Below are positions 27,851 to 36,811 of a stretch of DNA of 64,000 nucleotides, in pieces; positions within the stretch are counted from its first letter, which is position 1; each line of letters begins with the position of its first letter. The notes beneath the pieces were generated by a model, which saw only the letters and a program-made list of their open reading frames with translations, was not told the origin of the DNA and searched no databases. The DNA lies in assembly GCA_028712475.1 (NCBI GenBank), contig JAQTQB010000003.1, forward strand, positions 248,001-312,000, given 5' to 3'. The DNA comes from Verrucomicrobiales bacterium. Its GTDB lineage: Bacteria > Verrucomicrobiota > Verrucomicrobiia > Limisphaerales > UBA11358. Position numbers and translations under genes: made by a program.

Positions 27851-29136
27851 AACGCCTTCGCCGCGATGTCGCGGCGGAAGTGCGCGCCGTCAAAATGGAT
27901 TTTCTCCACGGCGGCGTAGGCAGCGGCTTGGGCGGCGCGTAAATCTTTGCCGAGCGCGGTTACGCCGAGGACGCGGCCGCCGTTTGTGACGATTTGGCTG
28001 TCTTTCAACGCCGTTCCCGCGTGGAAGACCTTGGTGTGGGGTAGCGCATTGGCGGCGTCGAGGCCGGTTATGAGTTTTTCTTTCGGATAATTTCCCGGAT
28101 AACCGCCGCTGGCCATCACCACGCACACGCTGGCCTCCGGTTTCCATTTTAATTCGTGTTGGGCCAACGTGCCGCTGGCGCTGGCATCGAGCAGTTCGAC
28201 GAGGTCGTTTTCGAGGCGCGTCAGATAAACCTGTGTCTCCGGGTCGCCGAAGCGGGCGTTGAACTCCAGAATCTTCGGGCCAGCCTTCGTCAGCATCACG
28301 CCGGGATACAGCAGACCGCGATAATCAATGCCCTCGGCCACGCAGCCGCGCATGAATGGTTCAAGCACTTGGCGTGCGGTGTCGGCAAGCTGCGCATCCG
28401 TCAAGAATGGCGTGGGCGAATACGTCCCCATGCCACCGGTGTTCAGGCCAAGGTCGCCGTCGAGAGCGCGCTTATGATCCTGTGAGGTCGGGAAAATTTT
28501 CGCGTTCTTGCCGTCGCACAGCGCGTGCAGCGAAACTTCAATACCTTCGAGGAATTCTTGGACAACCACATTAGCGCCTGCAGTGCCGAAGGCTTTGCTG
28601 ACCATGATTTCGTCCACGGCTTTTTCGGCTTCGGCTTGGTTCGCACAAATCAAAACGCCTTTGCCCAGCGCTAGGCCGTCGGCTTTCACGACACATCTGC
28701 CGCCGAGCGATGCGCAAAATTTCTTCGCCGCTGTCGCGTCGGAAAAAGTTCCCGCCGCCGCCGTGGGGATGCCGTATTTCTCCATGAACTTCTGTGAGAA
28801 AACCTTGGACGACTCGAACTGCGCGGCCTTCTGGTTCACGCCCCAGATTTTCAAGCCGTGCGACTGAAACAAATCCACGATGCCGAGCGCGAGCGGGTTG
28901 TCCGGCCCGACGACGGTGAGGGCGATTTTCTTTTCCTGTGCGAACGCGAGCAGACCGGGCAAATCTTCCGCGCCGAGGTTCACACACTCGACGGGAGAGG
29001 AATTTTTCGCCAGCCGCTCCTGCGCGATGCCGGCGTTGCCCGGCGCGCACCACATCTGCGTGACGTGCGGCGACTGCGCGAGTTTCCAGACGAGGGCGTG
29101 TTCGCGTCCACCGGAACCGATGACAAGAATTTTCAT
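27847..29136 (-). CDS. purD: phosphoribosylamine-glycine ligase
   Basis: 429 residues from ATG 29136 (MKILVIGSGGREHALVWKLA, the canonical GARS start); an upstream in-frame start is rejected. The ATP-grasp fold is complete: KIALTVVGPDNPLALGIVDL, FMEKYGIPTAAAGTF, CVVKADGLALGKGVLIC, VVVQEFLEGIEVSLHALCDG, LEFNARFGDPETQVYL, and CVVMASGGYPGNYPKEKLI. It performs the second step of purine synthesis, joining glycine to phosphoribosylamine. The last Leu codon and stop come from the inserted palindrome; a duplicated 3' end at 26751-26805 suggests the earlier ending was AKALI. The enzyme should be unaffected. Confidence 0.96.
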   Translation of the reverse strand: MKILVIGSGGREHALVWKLAQSPHVTQMWCAPGNAGIAQERLAKNSSPVECVNLGAEDLPGLLAFAQEKKIALTVVGPDNPLALGIVDLFQSHGLKIWGVNQKAAQFESSKVFSQKFMEKYGIPTAAAGTFSDATAAKKFCASLGGRCVVKADGLALGKGVLICANQAEAEKAVDEIMVSKAFGTAGANVVVQEFLEGIEVSLHALCDGKNAKIFPTSQDHKRALDGDLGLNTGGMGTYSPTPFLTDAQLADTARQVLEPFMRGCVAEGIDYRGLLYPGVMLTKAGPKILEFNARFGDPETQVYLTRLENDLVELLDASASGTLAQHELKWKPEASVCVVMASGGYPGNYPKEKLITGLDAANALPHTKVFHAGTALKDSQIVTNGGRVLGVTALGKDLRAAQAAAYAAVEKIHFDGAHFRRDIAAKAL

Positions 29137-29178
29137 GGGATTTCCCCGCCGCTTAAAAAGCAAATTGCGCCGGCATGT

Positions 29179-29637
29179 TCAGCCGACATCGGGCTTCACG
29201 GTCTGCAATTCCAGGTGCAGCGCGTGCAGCGCCAGGTTGATGTCGTAGAGAAACGCGACCAGCGAACCAAACAGCGAGGCCATGCTCACAATAAAAACCA
29301 GAACGACGAACACACCGGCCTGCCAGTCCATCAGCGCGCCCACAAACAAAATGATTATGAGCGCGGAGACGAGCAGCACGCTGAAACCCGCCAGCCCGAT
29401 GCTCAAGCGGATGACCTTGGCACGCCGGTAGATGATGGTGATCTGCGTCAGGTTTTGCTCGCGCTTTTCGCCGCTGGATTCGGGCAGGTCCCGGCAAAGT
29501 TGCCGCGCCCGGTCAATGGTGCGTCCCAGGCGGTTGGTCATGGTGAGCAGCAGCAGGCCGATGCCGGAGATGAGGATCACCGGGCCGGTCGCCATCTGAA
29601 GCACCGGCACAATTTCATGAAGCGTGGTCGCAGACAT
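29179..29637 (-). CDS. DUF2721 membrane protein
   Basis: 152 residues from ATG 29637. Three membrane helices are visible: MATGPVILISGIGLLLLTM, LSIGLAGFSVLLVSALIIIL and VFVVLVFIVSMASLFGSL. NRLGRTIDRARQL and IIYRRAKVIRLSIG between them match the DUF2721 signature. The function of the family is unknown. It lies 42 bp upstream of purD on the same strand. The region 29638-29822 separates it from the divergent aminotransferase and holds no gene. Confidence 0.8.
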   Translation of the reverse strand: MSATTLHEIVPVLQMATGPVILISGIGLLLLTMTNRLGRTIDRARQLCRDLPESSGEKREQNLTQITIIYRRAKVIRLSIGLAGFSVLLVSALIIILFVGALMDWQAGVFVVLVFIVSMASLFGSLVAFLYDINLALHALHLELQTVKPDVG

Positions 29638-29822
29638 TGGTCGCAGGATAATCACAAATGGGTGCAAATCAACATCGTTAAATTTCACGTTTGATTGCCG
29701 GGGCGTGTTCGCAAACCCATTCTAGCTGCAGAGCAGCGGATTGTGGCAACCACAGCCGGCCAACAATTTTCAAAACGCGGCTTGCCATTCACGCCGGATT
29801 GTGAAAAATTTCACAAACAATT

Positions 29823-30911
29823 ATGGCACACGTCAAACTGCACATTCCGGGACCGGTCGAGGTCAGCGAAAAAACCTTCAAGGCGTTTTGTTCGCCGATG
29901 ATCGGCCATCGCGGCCAGGGCTTCAAAGACCTTTACGCGAAAATCCAGCCGCAGCTCCAGCAACTGCTTTACACCAGGCAACTGGTTTATCTTTCCACCT
30001 CGTCCGCATGGGGCGTGATGGAGGGCGCGATCCGCAATCTTGTGCAGAAAAAAGTCCTCAACTGCATGTGCGGCGCGTTCTCGGACAAATGGTTCGACGT
30101 GTCGAAGAAATGCGGCAAGCAGGCCGAGGCGCTGCAAGTCGAGTGGGGTTCGCCCATCCGCGCCGAGGCGGTTGATAAAAAACTGGCGACGGGCGAATTT
30201 GACGCGCTCACATTGATCCACAATGAAACTTCAACCGGCACGATGAGTCCGCTGGCGGAAATCGCCGCGCTCAAGAAAAAATATCCGGACGTGATGTTCA
30301 TCGTGGACGCCGTCAGTTCGCTGACCGCGCTGCCCATCAAGTTCGACGAACTGGGCATTGACGTGCTGCTCGCTGGAACGCAGAAGGCGTTTGCCATGCC
30401 GCCGGGACTCGCGGTGTTCGCCGCATCTCCCGCCGCGCTGGCGAAAGCGGCGACGGCCAAGGATCGCGGCTACTATTTCGACTTCGTGGAGTTTCAGAAA
30501 AACGCCGAGCAAAGCATGACGCCCAGCACGCCGAGCATCGGCCACATCTACGCGTTGAGTTCCAAGCTCGACGATTTCTTCGCCGAAGGTCTGGAAAACC
30601 GTTACGCGCGCCACAAGAAAACCAACCAGCTCACGCGCGATTGGGCGGCGAAGCACGGCTTTAATCTGTATCCCGATAAAGGTTTTGAATCGGTCACGCT
30701 CACTTGCGTCAGCAACGGCGCGCGTCCCGGCGGTCGCATCGTGGACGTGGCGAAATTGCAGAAGCTCGTGAAGGATCAGGGCTTCCTGATTGACGGCGGC
30801 TACGGAAAAATCAAGGGACTTACGTTCCGTCTCTCCAACATGGGCGACGAAACGGAAGCCACGATGAACCAGCTTTACGCCGCGCTGGACAAGGCGATGA
30901 CGCAGCTCTGA
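29823..30911 (+). CDS. class V aminotransferase (serine-glyoxylate / alanine-glyoxylate type)
   Basis: 362 residues, PLP-dependent fold type I. The start KLHIPGPVEVSEKTFKAF matches the GP-PV start of the serine:pyruvate/alanine:glyoxylate group. HNETSTGTMSPL binds cofactor, FIVDAVSSLTALPI contains the pyridine-nitrogen aspartate, and LLAGTQKAFAMPPG contains the Schiff-base lysine (Lys188). TPSTPSIGHIYAL and FRLSNMGD are also typical. Possible roles are glycine/serine metabolism or phosphoserine aminotransfer. In this group substrate cannot be set from motifs alone. It has a strong terminator after it, so it is probably monocistronic. Confidence 0.88.
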   Translation: MAHVKLHIPGPVEVSEKTFKAFCSPMIGHRGQGFKDLYAKIQPQLQQLLYTRQLVYLSTSSAWGVMEGAIRNLVQKKVLNCMCGAFSDKWFDVSKKCGKQAEALQVEWGSPIRAEAVDKKLATGEFDALTLIHNETSTGTMSPLAEIAALKKKYPDVMFIVDAVSSLTALPIKFDELGIDVLLAGTQKAFAMPPGLAVFAASPAALAKAATAKDRGYYFDFVEFQKNAEQSMTPSTPSIGHIYALSSKLDDFFAEGLENRYARHKKTNQLTRDWAAKHGFNLYPDKGFESVTLTCVSNGARPGGRIVDVAKLQKLVKDQGFLIDGGYGKIKGLTFRLSNMGDETEATMNQLYAALDKAMTQL

Positions 30912-30938
30912 TTTTGGTGTTGGTTTGGTTTGGGTTGG

Positions 30939-30977
30939 ACCGGCAATCCGTGTGGGCGGGTTGCCGGTTTTTCTTTT
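30939..30977 (+). terminator. intrinsic terminator after the class V aminotransferase
   Basis: Perfect 8-bp stem ACCGGCAA / TTGCCGGT with a 14-nt loop, followed by TTTTCTTTT. It starts 28 bp after the stop codon. Confidence 0.9.
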
Positions 30978-31007
30978 CGCCGCCAGCGTTTCGCGCAAAA
31001 CTAAACC

Positions 31008-31940
31008 GTGCAAACCGACTCCGGCTACCAGCTCGTCCGCCTGAACAACGGCATCTGTTCCGTGCGTTCGCTCGCGGATGGCGAGACGTTTCATCCCGTC
31101 GTCGGGCCGGTCGCCGAGGCGGAGGCGCTTTACGTCAACCAACTCCGGCTGCGCGAACGGCTTCAGAATCATTCCGGCGAATTCGTGATCTGGGATGTCG
31201 GCCTCGGTGCGGCGGCCAACGCGCTCACCGTGCTGCGCGCCACGCGGGACATCGCGTGCCAAATCCATCTTGTGAGCTTCGATCATACGCTGGAGCCGCT
31301 GGAATTCGCGCTGAAGCACGCTGCCGATCTCGGCTACTTTGGAGGCTACGAAAATTGTCTGAAAGAATTTCTGCGCGAACATCGGGTAAAATTTCAGGAT
31401 GGCGCTCAATCGGTGGACTGGGAATTTCACCACGGCGATTTCCCGACGCTGGTAGCGTCTCAATTGGTGGGGCGGGACTCCTGCCGAGCCGGTCACCATC
31501 AATCAAATCCAGCTCGCGAGGACGCTCGCCCCGCCAAAATTCTTCTTCCGCCGCCGCATGCGATCTTGTTCGATGCCTATTCGCCGGCCAGGAATCCGGC
31601 GATGTGGACGCTGCCGCTGTTCACGAACCTTTTCCAGATGCTCGACCCGCAACGCCCGTGCGCGCTGCCGACGTATTCGCGCAGCACGATCCTGCGCGTC
31701 ACCCTGCTGCTCGCGGGATTTTTTGTCGGTGTCGGCCACGCCACCGGTGAGAAGGAGGAAACCACGATTGCCGCAAACGATTTGAGTTTGCTCACCGAGC
31801 CGCTTGACCGCCGCTGGCTGGAACGGGCCCGCCGTTCCCACAGCGCCGAACCGATGGCCGAGCCGGTTTATCGCATCGCGCCTTTGAGCGCGGAGTCATG
31901 GGAAAAACTTCAGGCGCATCCGCAGTTTAAAAATTCATGA
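31008..31940 (+). CDS. MnmC/MnmD-like SAM-dependent tRNA methyltransferase with an in-frame palindrome
   Basis: 310 residues from GTG 31008. EAEALYVNQLRLRERL, VIWDVGLGAAANAL (SAM-binding glycine loop) and HLVSFDHTLEPLEFAL fit the methyltransferase domain that finishes mnm5(s2)U34 in tRNA. The conserved ILFDAYSPARNPAMWT and LPTYSRSTILRVTLLLAGFF complete the pattern; the FAD oxidase half of MnmC is absent. Residues about 152-178 (QLVGRDSCRAGHHQSN...) are encoded by a palindrome at 31462-31541 and look like an insertion in a loop before the DAYSP motif. The frame stays open. It follows the aminotransferase terminator, so it needs its own promoter. Confidence 0.8.
   Translation: MQTDSGYQLVRLNNGICSVRSLADGETFHPVVGPVAEAEALYVNQLRLRERLQNHSGEFVIWDVGLGAAANALTVLRATRDIACQIHLVSFDHTLEPLEFALKHAADLGYFGGYENCLKEFLREHRVKFQDGAQSVDWEFHHGDFPTLVASQLVGRDSCRAGHHQSNPAREDARPAKILLPPPHAILFDAYSPARNPAMWTLPLFTNLFQMLDPQRPCALPTYSRSTILRVTLLLAGFFVGVGHATGEKEETTIAANDLSLLTEPLDRRWLERARRSHSAEPMAEPVYRIAPLSAESWEKLQAHPQFKNS
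31462..31541. repeat. palindrome inside the MnmD-like coding sequence
   Basis: Arms aattggtggggcgggactcc and the complementary-type gacgctcgccccgccaaaatt enclose agccggtcacc and atccagctcg. The 80-bp unit is read in frame through the methyltransferase gene. Confidence 0.75.
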
Positions 31941-31968
31941 TCATCGCATGATTCCATTTAATTTCGCG

Positions 31969-31997
31969 TTGACTCTTTTTTGGAAAAGGCATAAAAG
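31969..31997 (+). promoter_or_regulatory. candidate housekeeping promoter for the TM2 gene
   Basis: TTGACT (31969-31974), 17-bp spacer, then TAAAAG (31992-31997). A ribosome-binding AAGGA follows about 8 bp before the ATG. The -35 is strong and the -10 is only fair. Confidence 0.5.
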
Positions 31998-32020
31998 AGC
32001 GCGAAATAAAGGAAACCCAC

Positions 32021-32293
32021 ATGAGCGAAAAACCTGCTGGAGCTGACAAAAAAATCGTCGCCGGAATCTGTGGCATCCTGCTCGGTGCGCTGGGCATTCA
32101 CAAATTCATCCTCGGTTACACGACGGAAGGAATTATCATGCTGGCAGTTTCGATTGTGGTGGGCATTTTCACCTGTGGCGTCGGAGCATCGCTGATGGGG
32201 ATAATCGGGCTGATTGAGGGCATCATCTATCTCACAAAGAGCGACGAGGATTTCGTCAACACCTACATCACGAACAAAAAAGGTTGGTTCTAG
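32021..32293 (+). CDS. TM2-domain membrane protein
   Basis: 90 residues. ADKKIVAGICGILLGALGIHKFILGYTTEG carries the TM2 signature (GxxGxHKFxLG) split over the first helix and loop; the second helix is IIMLAVSIVVGIFTCGVG and a third is ASLMGIIGLIEGIIYLT. TM2 proteins are small integral membrane proteins of unknown biochemical role. The gene has a recognisable promoter and its own terminator, so it is a self-contained unit between the methyltransferase and galE. Confidence 0.88.
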   Translation: MSEKPAGADKKIVAGICGILLGALGIHKFILGYTTEGIIMLAVSIVVGIFTCGVGASLMGIIGLIEGIIYLTKSDEDFVNTYITNKKGWF

Positions 32294-32312
32294 AATCCGC
32301 CGATTGGTTTCA

Positions 32313-32350
32313 AGCCGTCGTCGCGTCTGCGGACGCACGGCGGCTTTTTC
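32313..32350 (+). terminator. intrinsic terminator after the TM2 gene
   Basis: GC-rich stem AGCCGTCGTCGCGTC / GACGCACGGCGGCT around a TGCG loop, with TTTTTC following. Confidence 0.88.
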
Positions 32351-32393
32351 ATTTTGAACTTTTAACGCGGGCAATAAATTTTACACTGTCCGC

Positions 32394-33365
<972 letters not shown>

Positions 33366-33450
33366 TTTGGCAGGAATTGGTAATGTTTTGCCAACGGGGG
33401 TTTGGCTGGATTTGGTTTCATGCGGAAAGCTGGCAGGGTAAACGTTGACT

Positions 33451-34128
33451 ATGATTGCCGTTCTAACTGGTTTGCTGGCGGGGTTCATCCATGTCTGGAC
33501 AGGGACTGATCATCTCTCCGCAGTCGCGCCACTGGCGGTGCGCCAACCCCGGCGTGCGTGGATTCATGGCGTGCGGTGGGGATTCGGCCATTCTACGGGC
33601 GTCGCGGTTGTCGGCCTGCTTTCGCTGTGGCTGCGGGACTTGATTCCGGTGGAATGGCTGTCGTCCTGGGGCGAACGTTTGGTGGGTGTGATGCTGTTCG
33701 GCATCGGCCTCTGGGCTTTGCACCAGGCCTTCAAAAATAAAATCCACACGCACCAGCACGAGCACGACGGCGACCGGCACATCCACATCCACACGCATCA
33801 TCACGGGCACGCACCGGAAACAGCGTCGCGCCACCGGCACACGCATGTGGCGTTTGGCATCGGCACGCTGCACGGCCTGGCGGGGAGTTCACATTTTCTG
33901 GGCGTGCTGCCGGCGCTGGCGTTCCCGACCGGGGCTTTGGCGACGGCCTACCTGCTGGCTTTCGGTCTGGGAACGGTGGCGGCGATGGCGTTGTTCTCGT
34001 GGGGGCTTGGCCGCATGACGGTGCGTTTCGCCGGGCGTGGACAATTGATCTATCGCGGTCTGATGACGACCTGCGGCGTGGCCGCACTGGGCGTGGGCGT
34101 TTTCTGGCTGGCGACGAGTTTTCGCTGA
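33451..34128 (+). CDS. nickel/cobalt transporter-like membrane protein (UreH/NicO type)
   Basis: 225 residues from ATG 33451 (a TTG two codons earlier is possible). Helix 1 contains FIHVWTGTDHLSAVAPLA, the HxxxxDHL metal-binding pattern of Ni/Co permeases, and helix 2 contains WGFGHSTGVAVVGLLSLWL. A cytoplasmic or periplasmic loop of about 40 residues is extremely His-rich (HTHQHEHDGDRHIHIHTHHH). A second half follows with GTLHGLAGSSHFLGVLPALA and three more helices. It lies beside hypE and probably supplies Ni for the hydrogenase; that role is inferred from context. Confidence 0.82.
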   Translation: MIAVLTGLLAGFIHVWTGTDHLSAVAPLAVRQPRRAWIHGVRWGFGHSTGVAVVGLLSLWLRDLIPVEWLSSWGERLVGVMLFGIGLWALHQAFKNKIHTHQHEHDGDRHIHIHTHHHGHAPETASRHRHTHVAFGIGTLHGLAGSSHFLGVLPALAFPTGALATAYLLAFGLGTVAAMALFSWGLGRMTVRFAGRGQLIYRGLMTTCGVAALGVGVFWLATSFR

Positions 34129-34173
34129 ACGCAAAATCTTTGTCGCCCCGCCGCAGTTGAGCCATGCCGGCAG

Positions 34174-35226
34174 TCAACAAATTCGCGGCAACTGCTCCCC
34201 GCTGGGCATGTCGAGAATCCGGTTCGCGCCAATGCGGCTTTTTAGAACCACCATCGGATTGGAACGTCCCGTCACTTTGCCGATGAGCGCCGAACCGGCT
34301 CCGGCTTCGTGGCTGCGCATGATTTCCAAGGCCCGTTCCGCGTCGTTCTCCGCAACAAAAGCGGCGAACCGGCCTTCATTCGCGACGTGCAACGGATCCA
34401 AGCCAAGCATTTCGCACGCGGCGTGAACATCTTCGCGAACCGGCACGGCGCTTTCCTCGATCTGTATCCGCACGCCTGCCGCCTCGGCGATTTCATTCAA
34501 CGCGCTTGCCAGGCCGCCGCGCGTCAGGTCGCGCAGACAGCGGATTTCAATTCCCGCCCGGAGCAGCGCCAAGACAATTTCGTGAACCGGTGCGGAGTCG
34601 CTTTCAATCTGGCTCTCAAATTGCAACCCTTCGCGCACGGCCATGATGGCCATGCCGTGACGGCCGAGATCGCCGCTGACGAGCACCGCGTCCCCGGGTT
34701 GAACACTCCGGGGCGTGATGAAGACCGCGGTTTCAATGATGCCGATGCCCGTGGTGTTGATGAATACGCCGTCGCCCTTGCCTTTGTCCACGACCTTGGT
34801 GTCGCCGGTGATGATTTGCACGCCGCAACGTTTCGCTGCGTCGCGCATCGAGCAAACGACTTTCCACAAAGTTTCCATCGGCAAACCTTCCTCGATGATG
34901 AACGCGCAGCTCAAGTAAAGCGGTCGTGCGCCGCTCATCGCGAGGTCGTTCACCGTGCCGTGAACCGCCAGCGAACCGATGTCGCCGCCGGGAAAGAACA
35001 GCGGACGCACGACATACGAATCCGTCGTCATTGCGAGTCTGCCCGGCGGAACCTGGAACTGCGCCGAATCGTGGCGTGTGTCGAGAATCGGATTGCTGAA
35101 CGCCTTGCCGAAGACATTTTCCAGCAACTGGTGCATCAGCTTTCCGCCGCCGCCATGCGCCATCATTACATGCGGGTATTGCGAGATCGGAATCGGGCAG
35201 ATCGCGTTGAAGTCGGGAGCATTCAT
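34174..35226 (-). CDS. hypE: hydrogenase maturation protein HypE
   Basis: 350 residues, the standard length. HypE dehydrates the thiocarboxamide on its C-terminal cysteine to form the cyanide ligands of the [NiFe] site. Here the protein ends in PRIC, the required motif. The AIR-synthase-like ATP-binding fold shows [48 protein letters not shown] and [29 protein letters not shown] is also conserved. It is the last gene of the minus-strand hypF-C-D-E block. A 150-bp palindrome separates it from hypD. Confidence 0.97.
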   Translation of the reverse strand: MNAPDFNAICPIPISQYPHVMMAHGGGGKLMHQLLENVFGKAFSNPILDTRHDSAQFQVPPGRLAMTTDSYVVRPLFFPGGDIGSLAVHGTVNDLAMSGARPLYLSCAFIIEEGLPMETLWKVVCSMRDAAKRCGVQIITGDTKVVDKGKGDGVFINTTGIGIIETAVFITPRSVQPGDAVLVSGDLGRHGMAIMAVREGLQFESQIESDSAPVHEIVLALLRAGIEIRCLRDLTRGGLASALNEIAEAAGVRIQIEESAVPVREDVHAACEMLGLDPLHVANEGRFAAFVAENDAERALEIMRSHEAGAGSALIGKVTGRSNPMVVLKSRIGANRILDMPSGEQLPRIC

Positions 35227-35270
35227 GGTTGTGGATTTGATTGCGTATGCGAGCTTCCGACGACACTTTC

Positions 35271-35423
35271 CCCCTCACCCTTGCCCTCTCCCTTGGGGAG
35301 AGGGAACAGCATTCGCGACTCGCTTTTTTTTTCAATCCGCGCCGGGTAAATCCAGTCGCACAACATGGCAAGCGACGGTAAATGATTCTCCCTCTCCCCA
35401 AGGGAGAGGGCCGGGGTGAGGGG
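35271..35423. repeat. ccctctcccc-type palindrome between hypD and hypE
   Basis: Outer arms cccctcacccttgccctctc and the complementary gagagggccggggtgagggg, with inner cttggggagaggg / ccctctccccaag, around a spacer of about 100 bp. The same family occurs at 44431-44602, 61551-61706 and, as a half-copy, 62351-62391. Confidence 0.88.
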
Positions 35424-35452
35424 AAGGCCAACAAATGATTTCAAGATGGTCA

Positions 35453-36556
35453 TCATGATATCGTCCTGCCTGGTTGCCGCCGGTAGCGATAGTAAGCCGC
35501 ACACGCGCCCTCGCTTGAAACCATTGTCGCCCCGAACGGATGTTCCGGCGTGCAACGCGTGCCGAACGCCGGGCACTCGTGCGGCTTCTTCAATCCCTGC
35601 AACACCAGACCCGCGAGGCACTCGGCCGGTTCTTCGACGTGATGATCCGCGAGGCCGAATTTTTTCTCCGCGTCGAACGCTGCGTAGTCTTCGCTCAAAC
35701 CCAAACCGCTCTGCGGAATTTCGCCAAGGCCGCGCCATTTGCGGGGCACGACCTTGAAAACTTTGCGCATCAATTCCTGCGCCGGCTGATTGCCCTCGCG
35801 CCGCACCGAGCGGCTGTATTGGTTCTCAACTTCGGCGCGGCCGGATTCCAGTTGCTGCACCGTCATCAACACGCCCTGCAAAATATCCATCGGCTCGAAG
35901 CCGGTCACGACAATCGGCACACGATATTTCGTCGCGAGCGGAAAATATTCTTCGTAGCCCATCACCGCGCAGACGTGCCCGGCGGCGAGAAACGCCTGCA
36001 CGCGGCAATCCGGCGACGACATCAACGCCTCGATTGCCGGCGGCACGAGCACATGGGAGATGAGCATGGAGAAATTCTCCAAACCTTTTTGTGCGGCCTG
36101 AAACACGGCCATGCCCGTAGCCGGCGCGGTGGTTTCAAAACCGACCCCCAGGAAAACAACTTCCTTGGCCGGATTTTGTTCCGCGAGCATTACCGCATCC
36201 AGCGGCGAATAAACGATGCGCACATCGCCGCCTTTGGCCTTCACCGAGAGCAAATCCGTCGTGCTGCCGGGCACGCGGAGCATGTCGCCGAAGGATGTGA
36301 AAATCACATCAGGCCGCGCAGCAATGGTCAGCGCCTTGTCAATGACTTCCAGCGGCGTCACACAAACCGGACAGCCCGGCCCGTGGATGAGCGTGATGTG
36401 CTTCGGCAGCAGTTCATCAATGCCAAACTTGACGATGGCGTGCGTCTGGCCGCCGCAGACCTCCATGATGTTCCAGGGCCGCGTTGTGACGCGGTGGATT
36501 TCACGCGCGAGCTGCCGTGCGAGTTCGCCGTCGCGATATTCGTCGAGGTATTTCAT
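35453..36556 (-). CDS. hypD: hydrogenase maturation protein HypD
   Basis: 367 residues. HypD carries a [4Fe-4S] cluster and, with HypC, assembles the Fe(CN)2CO unit. Conserved cysteine motifs are visible: [28 protein letters not shown] and, near the end, [15 protein letters not shown] followed by [25 protein letters not shown] ([13 protein letters not shown]) and [15 protein letters not shown] are also present. The start overlaps the hypC stop by 4 bp, matching the known physical HypC-HypD complex. Confidence 0.97.
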   Translation of the reverse strand: MKYLDEYRDGELARQLAREIHRVTTRPWNIMEVCGGQTHAIVKFGIDELLPKHITLIHGPGCPVCVTPLEVIDKALTIAARPDVIFTSFGDMLRVPGSTTDLLSVKAKGGDVRIVYSPLDAVMLAEQNPAKEVVFLGVGFETTAPATGMAVFQAAQKGLENFSMLISHVLVPPAIEALMSSPDCRVQAFLAAGHVCAVMGYEEYFPLATKYRVPIVVTGFEPMDILQGVLMTVQQLESGRAEVENQYSRSVRREGNQPAQELMRKVFKVVPRKWRGLGEIPQSGLGLSEDYAAFDAEKKFGLADHHVEEPAECLAGLVLQGLKKPHECPAFGTRCTPEHPFGATMVSSEGACAAYYRYRRQPGRTIS

Positions 36557-36807
36557 GGTCCGGCCCCCTTCAAATCGTCCAGCCCCTCCATCTGTTTCAA
36601 ATACTCAAAAACTTTCTGCGCCTCGTCTTCATCAACCCGGCTAAGCGCGAAGCCGGCATGGACAATGACGTAATGGCCGACCGTGGCCTCGGGCACATAG
36701 GCGAGGCTGGCCTCTTTGAGGATGCCGCCGAAATTGATCCTGCCCATGCGCGACAGCGGATCTTCGCCGGTGATGCTTTCAATTTTTCCTGGAATCGCGA
36801 GACACAT
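36553..36807 (-). CDS. hypC: hydrogenase maturation chaperone HypC
   Basis: 84 residues from ATG 36807, chosen because mature HypC must begin Met-Cys: [12 protein letters not shown]. The cysteine binds the iron-ligand unit and the large-subunit precursor. [20 protein letters not shown] and [20 protein letters not shown] match the OB-fold core. An in-frame upstream start would bury the essential Cys and is rejected. Spacing to hypF is 4 bp and it overlaps hypD by 4 bp. Confidence 0.95.
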   Translation of the reverse strand: MCLAIPGKIESITGEDPLSRMGRINFGGILKEASLAYVPEATVGHYVIVHAGFALSRVDEDEAQKVFEYLKQMEGLDDLKGAGP

Positions 36808-36811
36808 AAAA

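Larger units (their letters stand above)
26806..27852 (+). mobile_element. REP-associated transposase element inserted at the purD 3' end
   Basis: A unit of about 1.05 kb consists of left palindrome, Y1-type transposase gene and right palindrome. It is bracketed by 55-bp near-identical copies of the purD 3' end. The long direct repeat is unlike the lack of target duplication usually reported for REP-associated transposases, so the unit may have arrived by a larger duplication event. Confidence 0.75.

Noticed and set aside
35271..35423. duplication of the hypD end around the hypD-hypE palindrome
   Set aside because: I compared the flanks and found no clear copy of the hypD 3' end, so it was not added to the duplication cases.
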